From NCBI GenBank assembly GCA_033961575.1, contig CM066729.1, positions 95,793,001 through 95,857,000 of the forward strand: DNA of 64,000 bases, written 5' to 3'. Each line of letters begins with the position of its first letter. Positions within the stretch are counted from its first letter, which is position 1. The position numbers were made by a program, and so were the translations under genes. The stretch comes from Aselliscus stoliczkanus. Lineage: Eukaryota > Chordata > Mammalia > Chiroptera > Hipposideridae. Below the pieces are notes generated by a model. It saw nothing but the letters and a program-made list of their open reading frames with translations. It did not search any database and had not been told where the DNA came from. Shown piece by piece: positions 1 through 11,559 of this stretch.

Positions 1-17
1 GCCACTCGGCCGGCCCC
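1..17 (-). mobile_element. tRNA-derived SINE, 5' head only (cut by window edge)
   Basis: The first bases are the reverse complement of the SINE head GGGGCCGGCCGAGTGGC seen in many complete copies in this window. The rest of the element lies outside the window. Confidence 0.8.
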
Positions 18-688
18 TTGTTTAATGTAATTTAATTTTTCATGTTACAAGTTATCCTTATGTAGGCTCTGCCCAATAAAAAATTGGGAAAATGAAAGTA
101 TCTTATTTTGTGTCATGCTGTGGATAACGAGTGCCTTTATGCTACCATAAACATCCTGAGACCCGAACTCTAGGTCTCGCTTTTTCTTGCATTTCCTCTT
201 ATTCTGATATTACTCATTTTTCTTTCTCATTCCAGCTGCTAATAAACTAATTCTTAATTTAAATTTGTCTTAACTAAACTTGCAAGGAAAATACATTAAC
301 AAAATCTAAGGTTTCACCTATTTTTCATTTTTAATGAGAACAATTCTTGATTTAAGCCTTTTTTTTTTTTTTTTTTTAAATCAGCCGAGGTCCAGTAAGA
401 AAACCTGAATGACTCATTATTTCAACACAGGAAATTTAATGAAGGAATTGAATAAATAGCTATTGGTAGACTGAAAACGCAAAAAGAGAGACAAAGAATA
501 CCTCTTTGTTGTAACAGAGGTATTAATTACAGAAATTAGCTACTGTTGTGAAGGCTTAGAGACCAACCAGATGAGGCTGGGCTAATTAGAATCGAGAAAT
601 GGGGAGGAGCAGCCCTATGAAGCTGCAGCTCAGACTTTCAAAGAAACTAGCTGATGGTAGCATCTCTGGTTTAGAAGTTTGGGGAATG
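18..688. other. AT-rich non-coding DNA, no clear element
   Basis: No gene is visible. A poly-T run lies at 360-377. The 378-688 part has a mixed, LTR- or LINE-like texture with phrases such as GGGGAGGAGCAGCC, so it may be an old interspersed repeat, but I cannot name it. Confidence 0.5.
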
Positions 689-1136
689 TGATGATTAATC
701 TTTGGTCTACTTGACTGGACAAAGGAATATCCAGAGAGCTGGTAAAACATCTGTGGGTGTGTGTGAGGGTGTTTTGGAAGAGATTAGCATTTGAATCAGT
801 AGACTGAGTAAAGAAGATCTGCTCTTAACAATCAATGTGAGTGGGCATCATCCAATCCACTGAGGGCCCAAATGGAACAAAAAGTCAAAGGAAAGGCAAG
901 TTCTCTCTGCATATTCTCCTGCCCTTAGACATCAGAGCTCCTGGTCCTCAAGCTCGTGAACTCTGATTTTTACACTAGGAACACCCAGTTCATATGTCTT
1001 CTGCTTAAACTGAGATTTACACCATTGGCCCCATGTTCTCAGTCCTTCAGACATGGACTGAATTATACTACCAAGTTTCCAGCTTTTAGAGAGTTGATCA
1101 CTGGACTTCTTGGCCTCCACAACCGTATAAATAAAT

Positions 1137-1171
<35 letters not shown>

Positions 1172-1180
1172 CACACACAT
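689..1180 (+). mobile_element. ERVL-type LTR, MLT2-like, sense
   Basis: The order of motifs matches the MLT2 family of ERVL LTRs as I remember it: TGTGATGATTAATC start, CTACTTGACTGGAC, GTGTGAGGGTGTTTTGGAAG, AGCATTTGAATCAGTAGACT, GGGCATCATCCAATCCA, GGGACTTCTTGGCCTCCA-like end. The normal 3' end has been replaced or extended by a CA microsatellite. No open frame of viral origin remains. A second copy in the opposite orientation lies at 5391-5929. Confidence 0.7.
1137..1179. repeat. (AC)n microsatellite
   Basis: About 20 AC units with one G interruption sit at the 3' end of the MLT2-like LTR. The overlapping ORFs on both strands with Thr-His and Cys-Val runs are artefacts of this repeat. Confidence 0.95.
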
Positions 1181-1416
1181 CAGGGGTGCCAAAAAAATGT
1201 ATACAAGTGTACAAATGGATACTTCGGTCAATGTTGCTTAAGCAGTAGTTCGTCATAATCAGAAGTGTCTGGATGCTGATGGTAACCACTTTGAGCACCT
1301 CTTGTAATTGCAGAAGTCAAATGTGACTTGTATTCATCTTTTGTTATCGGTATATATTGAGTATTACAATTTTAGTAGTTTTCCTTTCTTAAAATGTGTA
1401 TACATTTTTGGCACTA

Positions 1417-1497
1417 TTATATATATATAATAACTAATAGGAAATATATATATATATAATAACTAATAGGAAATATATATATATAATAACTAATAGG

Positions 1498-1537
<40 letters not shown>
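1417..1537. repeat. AT-rich minisatellite, about 28-bp unit, followed by (TA)n
   Basis: Three near-identical tandem units contain the core AATAACTAATAGGAAA separated by variable TATATA runs. They are followed by about 18 uninterrupted TA dinucleotides. Confidence 0.9.
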
Positions 1538-3860
1538 TCTCTGAAGAAACCTAATACAGGGAACAAATGGAAAACTGAAGCCAACTGCTTTACTCACACC
1601 TCCTCCTGCTATCATGGTGAAGAAACTTTGCTGCCGTGATGTTAATAAATAAGAGGCCAAACATGGAGAAGCAAATCACTTCATCTTCCACCAGCTGTCC
1701 AGTTTCCTTTAGTTCCCCATGTTTGTAAAACCTAACAAGGAACTCCCTAGCAAAGGAGAAACTTTCATTTGCATTCTCAGTCCTAGCATCACAAAGTATA
1801 GATTTGTGGGTTGGAAACTGATTAATATCTGCATAACCATCTCACTTTTCAAATGATTGAATATCTCTCCAAATTTTCAAGTTAAAGAGAAATATCAGTC
1901 AGTCCAGTAGAGGATCTTTTCAAGATTATTATGTATATATAAGCTACAGGTGAAACTAGATCTCCCACTAATTGTGTATTTTCATAGACTTCTATATCTA
2001 TGCATGTTTATCACTTATTATTCTATATAATAACATTCATTTTAGAGCTAGTTCATTGTGCTAGAAAAAAATCCTGAACTACAGGGTAAACCCTCGCCTC
2101 GCTCATTATGAGTTATGTAACAAGGTCACATCTTTTAACTATTTTTAACCCCATTTTCTTTCTCAATTATTGTAAGGGTTTAGACAACATTCATTAACTT
2201 ATTTACTTAATCAGCAAACATGTATTGAGCTAATATACATGACATTTATGTCACATTGTAAGATATACATCAATCTGCTTTTAAGGAACTTAGAAAATAG
2301 AGAAGATAATTTGTACTGGAAAGACTTGCCCCAGTTTCTAAATTCATACTATAAATGATAAAAGAAAAAAAAAAAACTAACTCAAGCCTATACTTGCATA
2401 AAGCAAATAAGGAGAGTTACAGTCATCATTTAAATATAAGCCTTGGAATTATTCTGCTAGATATTTAAACAAATATTACAAATGTATATTTAATATATTT
2501 TTAACACATCATTTTATTTTCTACAGAGAAATGCAGTACCAGAGCAGTACAAATTCTTGTGATGTTGTGAAAGACAAAATAAATTGAATGTATAAAGTAT
2601 TTTAGCACATTAGAATAGTTCCATATTTTCTATTAGTCTTCAATTTTCTAAGTTATGAATTATGTAAAAATACATAAATATATGTAACCAGAAATATAAT
2701 AATCAAATAGTAACTCCCATGAACAGCCTATGGTCTAAAAATGTAATAGCAATAACGGATCCCTTAGAATAAGTTTTCAGTAATATTTTTATCTACATGC
2801 ACTTTAACCCATCACCCAGCTCCATTTCCCCCTTCCTTTTATAGTCTTGACATTTCTTGTGGCTCTGACAGATAATAATAGTGTTCAAAATGATTTTGTG
2901 TGTACTTGTCTTTTCTTTGGTCTTGATCGTGTGACTTGTTTTATTTAATCAATACAATAGTCAACACTGATGACCCATGACGTATGCATTCTAAACAGAG
3001 GATCTTAGAGACCTTGTTAGTTTCCACAGGGCTCTTGCTCTGGTGCCTTCTGTTATGAGAAGGGCATGTCATTCAGCTTGGGGCTGAGCAAAAGAAGAAG
3101 GAGACCAGAGCTACCTACAGCTTCCGGTAGAGGTACAGCAGTAGAATGAGAACTAGAGCTGCTGACATAATGGAAATGAAAGACTGAACATACCAATAGC
3201 AGGTCATCTATAAACAACACTCTGACCTACAATCTGCAACAACCCGCCCAGGAAGCCAAACCACACCTCTGTAGCAACCAGCCCCAAAGAGCCAGGACTT
3301 GATTAATAACTGACAGATTCCCAAATTTTTGCCCCCATTTCCAATTTAGGGAAAAATATAATGATTTTCCACTGTGAAACTTTCTCCTCTGCCTGTCAGC
3401 AAACACCAGTAATGGTGGCTGGCTCCTTTGCTGTAAGGCACTCTCAGTAAACAGCCTTTGCTTGTTCTCCTTTGGGTAGTACTTTGTTCAGGTCCACAGA
3501 AGTAGGAAATAACCATGAGCCACCAAGATTTCACGATCGCTTTCTTTCAGCATATATACAGTTAGGGATTTCTGACTATTAGGATAACAGCTGACTGAAA
3601 GAGGAAGTTACCTGAAAGGAAGCAGAAAACATTTGGCCATAAGAATTTGAGGTAATTTTCTCAGCCACATAATACTCGTAAATCAAGTAGTGTCATTTTC
3701 TATGTCCAAGAGAGAGAAAGCTTCAAAAAGATTTTAAGACCCACATATTGCAACATTTTACACGACTCCTCCCAGTGTCACCTCTCTTCAATATAATCAA
3801 GTAACAAAGGCAAGGAGAGAACTTCTAGAGGCTGTTATTTTCGTTGTTCCCTTGCCCACA
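1538..3860. other. AT-rich intergenic or intronic DNA
   Basis: No gene is recognised. About 2185-2310 resembles an L2/MIR-class sequence (TTCATTAACTTATTTACTTAATCAGCAAACATGTATTGAGC matches the usual phrase about recurrent cases of ATTTATTGAGC), but it is too decayed to be sure. The 3346-3534 reverse frame has no recognisable domain. Confidence 0.45.
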
Positions 3861-3869
3861 CCACCCCAG

Positions 3870-4005
3870 CTACACAAATGGTCTTAGCACTACCTTGGAA
3901 CTTGTTAGAAATTAAAATTCTCAGCACCACCCTGGACATATTATAGAATTAGAAACTAGTAATCTAAGCATTAACAAGCCAACTTGGTGATTAGGAGGAA
4001 GTAGG
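3870..4005. mobile_element. MER5-like hAT-Charlie relic
   Basis: The run TTGGAACTTGTTAGAAATTA, then ATTCTCAGCACCACCCTGGAC, AGAATTAGAAACT and TAACAAGCC follows the order of a MER5A-type non-autonomous hAT element. The terminal repeats are not preserved. Confidence 0.5.
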
Positions 4006-4334
4006 CTAAAGTTTGAATGTAAACTTTGATATTACCTGATTTATGAATAATATGGTGCCAATACAATTACCTCAAATTCTAATGGCCAAAGTTTCCTGTT
4101 TCCTTTAGGTAATCTCCTTTCTAGTCATCTAATAGGGTAATAATCAGCATTTCCAAATATCACTGAGTTATCACCCAAAGACCCTTGTGCTTTGAAACAG
4201 TAATTGCTAATGTTTTCATTAGCAGGAGTGCTGCTGGTTCCTAACAGAAAGATGAGCGGATAGTAGCATATTTTCATTTCCAAGGTTTCCCTGATACAGC
4301 CCATCATGCATTTTTAATTAAGAACACTTCCTCT

Positions 4335-4543
4335 CAGTGCTTTTCAACTGGGGTATTATTGACATTTGGGGTTAGCACTTCTCTGTTGTATGTGACTATC
4401 CTTGCAATGAGGGGAAATTAGGATGCTTCAATGCACCAAATCCCAGTAGCACTCTCCAGTCATTGTGCCATGCAAACATCTCCCTCAGATATATTCAGAC
4501 TCCAGCTTTGAAGGCATATATAGTCCATGTTGAGAACTACTGC
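4335..4543 (+). mobile_element. MER20-like non-autonomous hAT element
   Basis: The left end CAGTGCTTTTCAACTGGGG and the right end GTTGAGAACTACTG are imperfect inverted repeats of the hAT-Charlie type. The interior ATTATTGACATTTGGGGT, CAATGAGGGGAAATTAGGATG and CAGTAGCACTCTCC follows MER20. The flanking 8-bp target duplication is no longer obvious. No coding capacity is expected. Confidence 0.7.
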
Positions 4544-5390
4544 TCTTGAGTAGTTTCTGATTTCTTTTTTCAACTTTATATAATGGATGTCTTCTGGAAG
4601 CAATTAAGATAAAATTATAGACCCCTCTAAATTCTTCCTCCTTCACTAACTTCCTGCTACCAATCCAGACTTCATCACTTGGGACTCAGTTCAGCAAGCT
4701 TCTGACTTGCTCCTTTGAAGCTCTTTTTCAAGTTGTTTTTTTTTCCCCTGCAATCTTGTATATTCCTGTCAGACCAGCCAATTTTATCATATCAACTCTC
4801 CTGCACAATTATGAACTGGCCATTTCCTACTCTTCACAAATCAGAATCAATTGTTACCCAAAACAACTCTTCGACCTCTCTCTTGCAGGTTACTCACTGT
4901 CTGAATATTCTCTTGACATTGATACTCTGGGTCTATACTCATATTCTCATTACCAAGGGTGTCCTTTCCTTATCCTTCCCTGGTATTTAAATATTGTACA
5001 TCTTTAAATTTCTTACTTAACCTCTATATTTACAATGGGAACTTGTTATTTTTGTTGCTCTCTTTTGTCTCCTGCTATTGGAACTTGTATCAAATTATTA
5101 TATATACCACATAATGTATACCTTTCTTAAATATAGTAGCACTAGAGTACATACTTCCATTAATCATTGTTATGCATGCTTCTATTTTAAATAAATTTGT
5201 ATTTAAACAGCTACTGTCCTGTTCAGGATAACCAAAGAAGAGAAACTAGTTGGAGTGTTGTTATAATAATCAAGGGAGAGTTAAGGAAGAGACAAATGAG
5301 AGGGCTTGACAAACTTCGTTGTGAGAGATAGAAGCAAGAGAATAATCAAAAAGCCAATCAAAAAGTGGGTAACAAAGGATAATCATGCTT
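4544..5390. other. AT-rich unique DNA
   Basis: Two overlapping small forward frames (4715-4990 and 4756-5007) in different phases cover the same bases and have no recognisable domain. I treat both as chance frames. Confidence 0.5.
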
Positions 5391-5929
5391 AGTATTAGTC
5401 AGAGAAATAGAAACAATAGGAGATAGATATAGATTTGGATATAAATATAGATGATACGTAGATATGTAGATAAAGATAGATAGATAATAGATGATAGATG
5501 ATAGATAGATGATATATATAGAGAGATAATAAAGCATTGGATTAATTGATTATAGAGACTGAATTTCAAGATTTACAATCAATAAGGTGGACACGTAGGA
5601 AAGTTGGTGGTTTAGTTCCAGTCCAATTGTGAAGGCTTGAGAACCAGGAGAGCTGATGGTATAAGTTCCAGTCCAAAGGCAGAAAACCACTGATGTCCCA
5701 GCTCAAACAGTCAAGCAGGCAAAGATTCCCTCTTATTCGGCTCTTTATTCTATTCAGGTCTTCAGTTAATTGGGTGGGGCTTCCACATTAGGGGAGACAA
5801 TCTGTTTTACTTTGTCTATTGAATTAAATGTCAATCTCACCCAGTGACACCCTCACAAACACACTCAAACCAAATGTCTAGACACACCATGGCTCAGTCA
5901 AGTTAACAGATAAAATTGATCATCACAGT
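5391..5929 (-). mobile_element. ERVL-type LTR, MLT2-like, antisense
   Basis: Read on the minus strand it starts TGTGATGATCAATTTTATC, continues GTTAACTTGACTGAGCC and TTTGTGAGGGTGTCACTGG, and ends with a CTATTTCTCTGACTAATACT-like terminus. That is the same family as the copy at 689-1180. A GATA-rich tract lies at 5435-5515 near its 3' end. Confidence 0.7.
5435..5520. repeat. (GATA)n-rich imperfect microsatellite
   Basis: Irregular GATA/TAGA units lie inside the 3' end of the antisense MLT2-like LTR. Confidence 0.85.
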
Positions 5930-6230
5930 GTCATTAACTAAATAGTGAATTTAGGAGAAATAACAGCTCTTTAAAAGAAAATAGTACTCAAAATTAAAAT
6001 GTTAATAGACTATTCATGTAGAATTCTATGGTGAGCAATTAAAAGTGTAGCACTGGACCTATATATTACAAATGGTGAATTAAAGCATAGAAAAGAAGCG
6101 TAATAGTGGGGGAGAGAGTTGAAAAAAATATGAGGAGAAAAATGGAAAGGTGTTAAAATAAAAAGGTGTTTCATATTGTGTTAACAGAATATGAAAACAA
6201 AAAGGATAGTGATTCATGGCAAAATCACAA

Positions 6231-6739
6231 TACAGTCAATTCTCATTATTCACAGATTCTGTATTTACATATTCACCTACTCCCTAAAATTCATATGTGA
6301 CCCCAAGTCAACACTTGAGGCACTTTCACAATAATTCATGGACATGTGAAAAATTTGACTTGTCCAATGTACACATTCTCAGCTGAGATTGAACAAGGTG
6401 ATTCCAAGGTTCCTGTTTTAGGTCTCACAATATAAATGAGTGTCATTATTGGGGTCTCTTTAGTAACTGGTCCTCATATGTGAGATCCGAACCAGGGCCG
6501 CTGGCGTCACAAGCCAGCTCTTAACCACAGCACCACTCGGCCGGCCCAACAATGTATAATTTAAAAAGATGCTTTTGAAATCAGGTTACGTATTGACTAG
6601 TTGATGAAAATTGTGATCAGAGAGTTTTGGGAACCAAACCCTGAATTTTATTTAAGAGTACTGGTTCAGGATTTGCTAATTTGGTGTTTGTGGCACTTTC
6701 CTAGAAGATAACTACTGTAAATAATAAGAATTGACTGTA
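6231..6739. mobile_element. Tigger/pogo-like DNA transposon (non-autonomous), split by a SINE
   Basis: The left end CAGTCAATTCTCATTATTC (from 6233) and the right end AATAATAAGAATTGACTG (to 6737) are inverted repeats. Both are flanked by TA, the target site of Tc1/mariner-class elements. The interior (CTCCCTAAAATTCATATGTGAC, GAACAAGGTGATTCC) resembles mammalian Tigger-derived elements. A SINE interrupts it at about 6455-6547. No transposase frame is present. Confidence 0.8.
6455..6547 (-). mobile_element. Short tRNA-SINE (type A) inside the Tigger-like element
   Basis: This is the reverse complement of the short SINE. The head GGGCCGGCCGAGTGGTGC is at the right end, and the B-box-like part appears as GATCCGAACC. 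The poly-A tail is degraded, so this is an older copy. Confidence 0.85.
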
Positions 6740-7535
6740 TGTGATATATTTCTTGACACAGTATTCCACTAGTTTTAATGTTAAAGAGAGGAAAAATTGA
6801 TGACCGATATTTTCAAACAGATAACGTATAAAAAATTGTATTTTGTTCTGGGTAAATGTTAATTAATTAATAAAGTATTTTAAATATATTTTAAAATAAG
6901 CTTATAAATAGTTCTTAAATATGGTTTATGGTGAATTCATTGGGAATATATCTTAATATCTATACTTACCTTGAATTTAAATGTTATTCCTATTGATGGG
7001 TCCTAACCCTATTATTATAGTTGCCTAACAGTGATAGAATCCTTGTCCCAATACCTACTGGGGAATACCCTTTCCTGCTTTTTTTTTCTAGAAAAGAAAG
7101 ATGATGCTAATGGGAATTCAGAATATACAAACATTCTAAGCTTTATTTTTAATTTTGCTTTTCAGCTGGTTAAGTTTAAAGGATATCATATAAATATACA
7201 GATTCATTCAATCATTCATTCATTCAGTGATCATTTACAGGTGCCAAGGAACTTCTTTTACTGAGTGAACCAAGTTTTGTAGCTTATAGTATCTGTGGAC
7301 ACTCTTTGGTAAAAATAAATTAATTTTAAAAAGAATATTAGATATGTTAGTATAAGACCTTGGAAGAACTTGTATTGTGTGGACTCTGTAGCTTAAGTCT
7401 ATCAGGTTCACAGTAAGTCCTCTGCCTTAAGTAGGATCAGCAGTAGGAATCATAAAGTCACACATAAATTGCTGGGTTAATGATGTTAAGCACAGGAGGA
7501 GGTGCTAAGTTGTAATGAAAGACACCTAGGGCTGA
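6740..7535. other. AT-rich unique DNA
   Basis: No gene or clear element. A (CATT)n-like patch lies near 7205-7225. The 7031-7264 frame is AT-rich and has no known domain. Confidence 0.5.
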
Positions 7536-7960
7536 CATAACAAATTGCAACAGACTGAGTAGCTTAAAACAACAGAAGTGTATTCTCTCATAGTTCAGGA
7601 AACCACAAGCCTGAAATGAAGGTGGAGGCAGGGTTCGTTCTTTGTGGAATTTCTGAAGGAGATTCTGTCTTCTCTCATTTCTAGCTTCTGTTGCCAACAG
7701 CAATCGTTGGCATTCTTTGGCTGATAAATGCATCACTGCAATTTCTGTTGTTATAATATGGGCTTTTTCTCTGTGTGCATCTCTATGTGTTGTCTCCTCT
7801 TCTCATAAATATAAATATACCAGTCATTTGATTTAAGACCCACTCTAATCCAGTATAACATCATACTGGATTACATCTGCAAAGACCGTATTTCCAAATA
7901 AGGCCACATTCTGGGGTTCCAAGGACCTGACTTGGGTGTGGGGGGGTATTGAGGGGTACT
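7536..7960 (-). mobile_element. MaLR LTR (MLT1/MST-like), antisense
   Basis: The plus-strand order AGACTGAGTAGCTTAAAACAAC, TCTCTCATAGTTCAGG, TTCTCCT-like and CTCATAAATATAAATATACC segments, CTGCAAAGACCGTATTTCC, AATAAGGCCACATTCTGGGG is the reverse complement of a MaLR LTR. A short open frame inside it (7458-7736, minus) is not a gene. Confidence 0.7.
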
Positions 7961-8798
7961 ATTCAACTCATGTTATCTAGTTACTGGTAACTTAGCAGAT
8001 GAAAGAACAACTAGGAAAGGACATATGATAGAACTCTGGTAAAGCATTAGGGAATAATGCACTTGACCTAGGTCAAACAGGATGTGATATGAGGCAAAAA
8101 TGTAAGGATTAAAGGTACACTGTATTAATAACATCTATTCCAAGCTGAGGCACAAGATGTAATCAAGACCCTCCTTATATGTCCCCTTTTTAGGATGGGA
8201 GAGTTCATTATGCAATTTGAGCTCAAATACATGTAGCTTTCCATGATTTATATTGCATTATATAGATAAAATACAAGCCTTTTATACTTCCACAAGGGAG
8301 TCAGTATTATTTTGAAATTTAAGGTAAATAATATAAACTAATAGTCAAGCAGCTTAAAGGGAACATAAAGATTTAACATGTTTTTGGAGATTTTCAAAAG
8401 GCTAGCTAAAATATACTGCAGAATGCTGCCCAATTAAATGTATGGCATAATTTGAATCTGTTCAAAAGTTCTAATCTTTTTAATAGAATCTTTGAAAAAA
8501 GTATATTTCCACAGGGGGAAAAACATGATTTTTCTAATATCTTCTTGTGTATATAGAAATATTTTACTGAACTTATGTTTTGTTTTCAGAAATCTCACAG
8601 GGGAGGGGGGAGAGACCTATTTTGAAATATTGCAAATTTAAAATTTAAATGAATTCAACCTAACAGTGTAATATATTTTCCATATGCTTGTGACCACCAG
8701 CAGGTATGAAAAACAACCAGGTCAGGCTAAGGGCTAATGACTATACCCATGGAACAAAATGACAGAGAATGAGGGGAAGAGCCAGCTCCAGTCTTATA
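7961..8798. other. AT-rich unique DNA
   Basis: No gene, RNA or named repeat was recognised. Confidence 0.5.
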
Positions 8799-8832
8799 TG
8801 TGACTCTGTGTGTGTGTGTGCATGTGTGTTCA
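8799..8832. repeat. (TG)n microsatellite, short
   Basis: GTGTGTGTGTGTG followed by an imperfect CATGTGTGTTCATG tail. Confidence 0.8.
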
Positions 8833-8851
8833 TGCATACATATCTAACCTT

Positions 8852-9338
8852 TTTTTTTTTTAAGATTTTATTGGGGAATTGGCAGAGGGGAACAGATTAA
8901 AGATTTTATTGAGGAATCAGGGAAGGGGAACAGACATGCTGCTGTCCTTTTGTTCTTCAGTCTAATGGAGGACATCGTTTCACTGGCCCATGTTAGTATT
9001 TGATCATTGCGCTCTTCCCGGGTGAGGCAGATTGGTCGCCTGTCACTGGACAGCTGCTCACCACAGCTGTTCGCAGCTCATACCAGCTGCCAACCGCTCA
9101 CACCAGCTGCCAACCATTAACAGTACCTTTTTAAGGAAGCCCCCTGCAGCTCCTCTGCAGCCTATGCTGTCACCAGTGACTCATGGCAGCCCAGCTCCAG
9201 GTCGAGCTGTTGTTCGCCATCTTAGCTGTAGCGGGTGCAGCATCACTGGCCCTAATGTGGGATTCGAACTGGGGCCCTGCTGCTCAGAGCTGGTGTGTCC
9301 CAAGCCAATTCTTAATCAACACCCCACTCGGCAAGCCC
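8852..9338 (-). mobile_element. Long tRNA-SINE with VES-like 3' module (type A-long)
   Basis: On the minus strand the tRNA-like head (right end, GGGCTTGCCGAGTGGGG) is followed by about 350 bp of GC-rich tail. The tail contains GGGCCAGTGAAACGATG, ACTGAAGAACAAAAGGACAG and a CCCC TTCCC...CCTCAATAAAATC-like end, then poly-A (seen here as poly-T). A related end segment (AAGATTTTATTG..GGAACAG) appears twice, at about 8863-8895 and 8899-8932, so the tail tip is duplicated. The 9032-9400 open frame is entirely this SINE. Confidence 0.85.
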
Positions 9339-10419
9339 TACGTCTAATTTTTTTTTTTAGATTGTTTTTTTTTTTTTTATTAGTTTCAGGTTATGTCTAA
9401 CTTTTTAATATTCTTAAGGTCACATATAATTCCTGGAATTATTTTTCAGAGGAAAAGTAATATTCACATTATTTAGAGATTTTGGTTAAAATAAATACAT
9501 TTAGCTAGATTTTGTTACAGCTTTAGTGTAAAATGTTCTGAGATCTGTTACAATGGAATCAGAGCAATAATTTCTTAAAACATTTTTGAGATTGATACTT
9601 CATTTTTTCATAAACAAATACAAAAAAAAATTGCTTCAGTGAATAGTGCAACTGCTTGCTACATTTGCTTTAGTCTCTTCTATTACTTTCTTTTGCTCCT
9701 ATTGTGGCAAATAGTTTTCATAGCCAACCACTGGAGTGGGCTACTTAAAATATTGGTATGTAGTAAGTGATTTTATTGAGTAATAATGTCATTCCATTAA
9801 CATGTCTCAGCATGGAGAAACTGTTCAAGACAAATGCTTCTGATTGTAAATTATAATCAAGCATATTGTAGAGGCTAAAACTAAAAATAATTGGCACCCA
9901 TTACCCTATGTTAATCATGCCCTTCACCTCCCCATCTTTTAAAATAGTTGGGCAACTCATCTTTCTCCCAGCAGCCAAAAACCTGTGGTATTTATCAACC
10001 AACGGAAGTAAAAATGCCATTGAAATGTGTTTACAAAGCATTTGCATGATGGTTAGGACCAGGTATTTTTCTGGAAGGCAGATGGATTGCTAATATCTAT
10101 GGAGTTGTAGATATGAAAAAGAAACTTGGTATCCAAGTCCTAAAAGCAAAACTCATTTTATTCAGTGAACATGGGAAGAGCCTTCTGTGCAGTTTTCTTC
10201 TCTCTGTGTGTATCTCTGAAATGAAGTAAAGCTTTGCTTTACTGAATGTATACTTTTACTGCAGAAAATCTAACTGATAATCCTTCTTTGGAGTAAATCT
10301 AGTGCTTCCTAGTTTCAAATCATATTTAGCGACTGGTTAAAATTTGTAAAATAAAAGCCTAAATAGAAAAGTAAAAGATCTGTAAATCCAAATTAGTTTT
10401 AGACTGTAATAAAGAATGA
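9339..10419. other. AT-rich unique DNA with T-runs
   Basis: Poly-T runs lie at 9349-9358 and 9364-9379. A very short L1 3'-UTR-like scrap (ATTAGTTTCAGGTTATGTC) follows at about 9379. No gene was recognised. Confidence 0.5.
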
Positions 10420-10830
10420 TAAGCATTTATTTGAGCAAAAGGAGCTGCAGCCCAGGAGACACAGATTCAGGTAACAACCTAAAGTGTGTTCCATGGAGGC
10501 AAAAGGAAGCACACCTTCTAGAGTGAATGTTATCACACAGGTTCTTCGAAAGATCCCTTTCATGTAATGGGGTATCCAAATTGTGCAAGTTTGGTTGGAT
10601 ACGACTGATCTCAGTGTATTGGTAGAAAGACAAAAACAGGTTTCCCTGCAGTGGTTGACCCAGACTGTGTAAACAAGTGGAGCATAGTGGGCAAAGCTGA
10701 GAGTTCAGTCTGAGGTTATTCCCCATATATGGAGTACATCCGTAAGGAGCACCTATCAGCAAATGGCTGCTAAGGCTCTTATTATTTATAAAAATTGTGC
10801 CCTTAGTTGACCATGCAGTGTCCACCTCAG
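10420..10830 (-). other. Unidentified repeat-like segment with a 132-codon reverse frame
   Basis: The region is less AT-rich than its flanks and holds a 132-codon reverse frame (10427-10825) without a recognisable domain. Phrases such as GTTTCCCTGCAGTGGTTGACC and AGCATAGTGGGCAAAGCTGAG look like a decayed retroelement LTR or leader that I cannot name. I do not call the frame a gene: the composition is Leu/Ser/His-rich, and no splice or promoter context is visible. Confidence 0.35.
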
Positions 10831-10910
10831 CAGATAAATTTCTTCTTGGGGTTCACATCAAATTAATCTTTCTTCTCAAGGTCCATACATCCCTTGCTAT
10901 CCAGGTAAAT

Positions 10911-10947
10911 ACACACACACGCACGCGCATACACACACACACACACG
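10911..10947. repeat. (AC)n microsatellite with CG interruptions
   Basis: ACACACACGCACGCGCATACACACAC tract. It explains the Thr-His run in an overlapping short frame. Confidence 0.9.
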
Positions 10948-11559
10948 TTAAGGAAGCAAATTTAAGTAGCATTTTCAGATTTTTTAAATGGATGGTGACT
11001 AAGAAATTTAAACAGGAGATACTCAAAGGAATTCACACTGACTCTTAGATTCATTTGATATTTAGAAGCTATAGAGAATAGAAAATAATTTCAATGGCTG
11101 TCAGCTGTATGCTACACTGTGTTTCCTATTTGCCTGAAGTAGTAGCACAAGGTCCATTGGCTATATGTGCAAGGTAGCCTCCCTGCTATAAGATAACATA
11201 AAAGGATCGGGGAATCCTTGCTTTACTCTAATAATGCATGTATAAGCTATATTGAAGTTATAACTCGCAGAAAAAAAATGGAAAAATATAGTATTTTCTC
11301 CTATAATTCTCAAGGAAGTGAAAGGGGGTCAATATAGCCAAGTTCCCTCACATTCATAAAAAGACTTGAAAGATGGATTGATGTTATATTCAATTTGTTA
11401 AACATTTCATTGTATTTGGGAGGAGATATTTAATATATGGTAAAATAAATATCTACAGCATACCTGTTTTTAATATTGACTTGTCATTTCAAGTCTCCTT
11501 CCTCAACCTTTATTATTATTGGAGTCTAAAATAAATGTAGCTCTGACATTGGTTATAAT

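Noticed and set aside
932..1298. Overlapping 66-100 codon frames on both strands with Cys-Val and Thr-His runs
   Set aside because: They are translations of the (AC)n tract in an LTR end.
9032..9400. 122-codon frame that looks rich in Pro/His/Ala
   Set aside because: The whole frame is a type A-long SINE in antisense; similar text recurs at 13.1 and 60.3 kb.
10427..10825. 132-codon reverse frame, longest unexplained one
   Set aside because: No domain, no start or splice context, and LTR-like phrases in the DNA; kept only as an unnamed segment.
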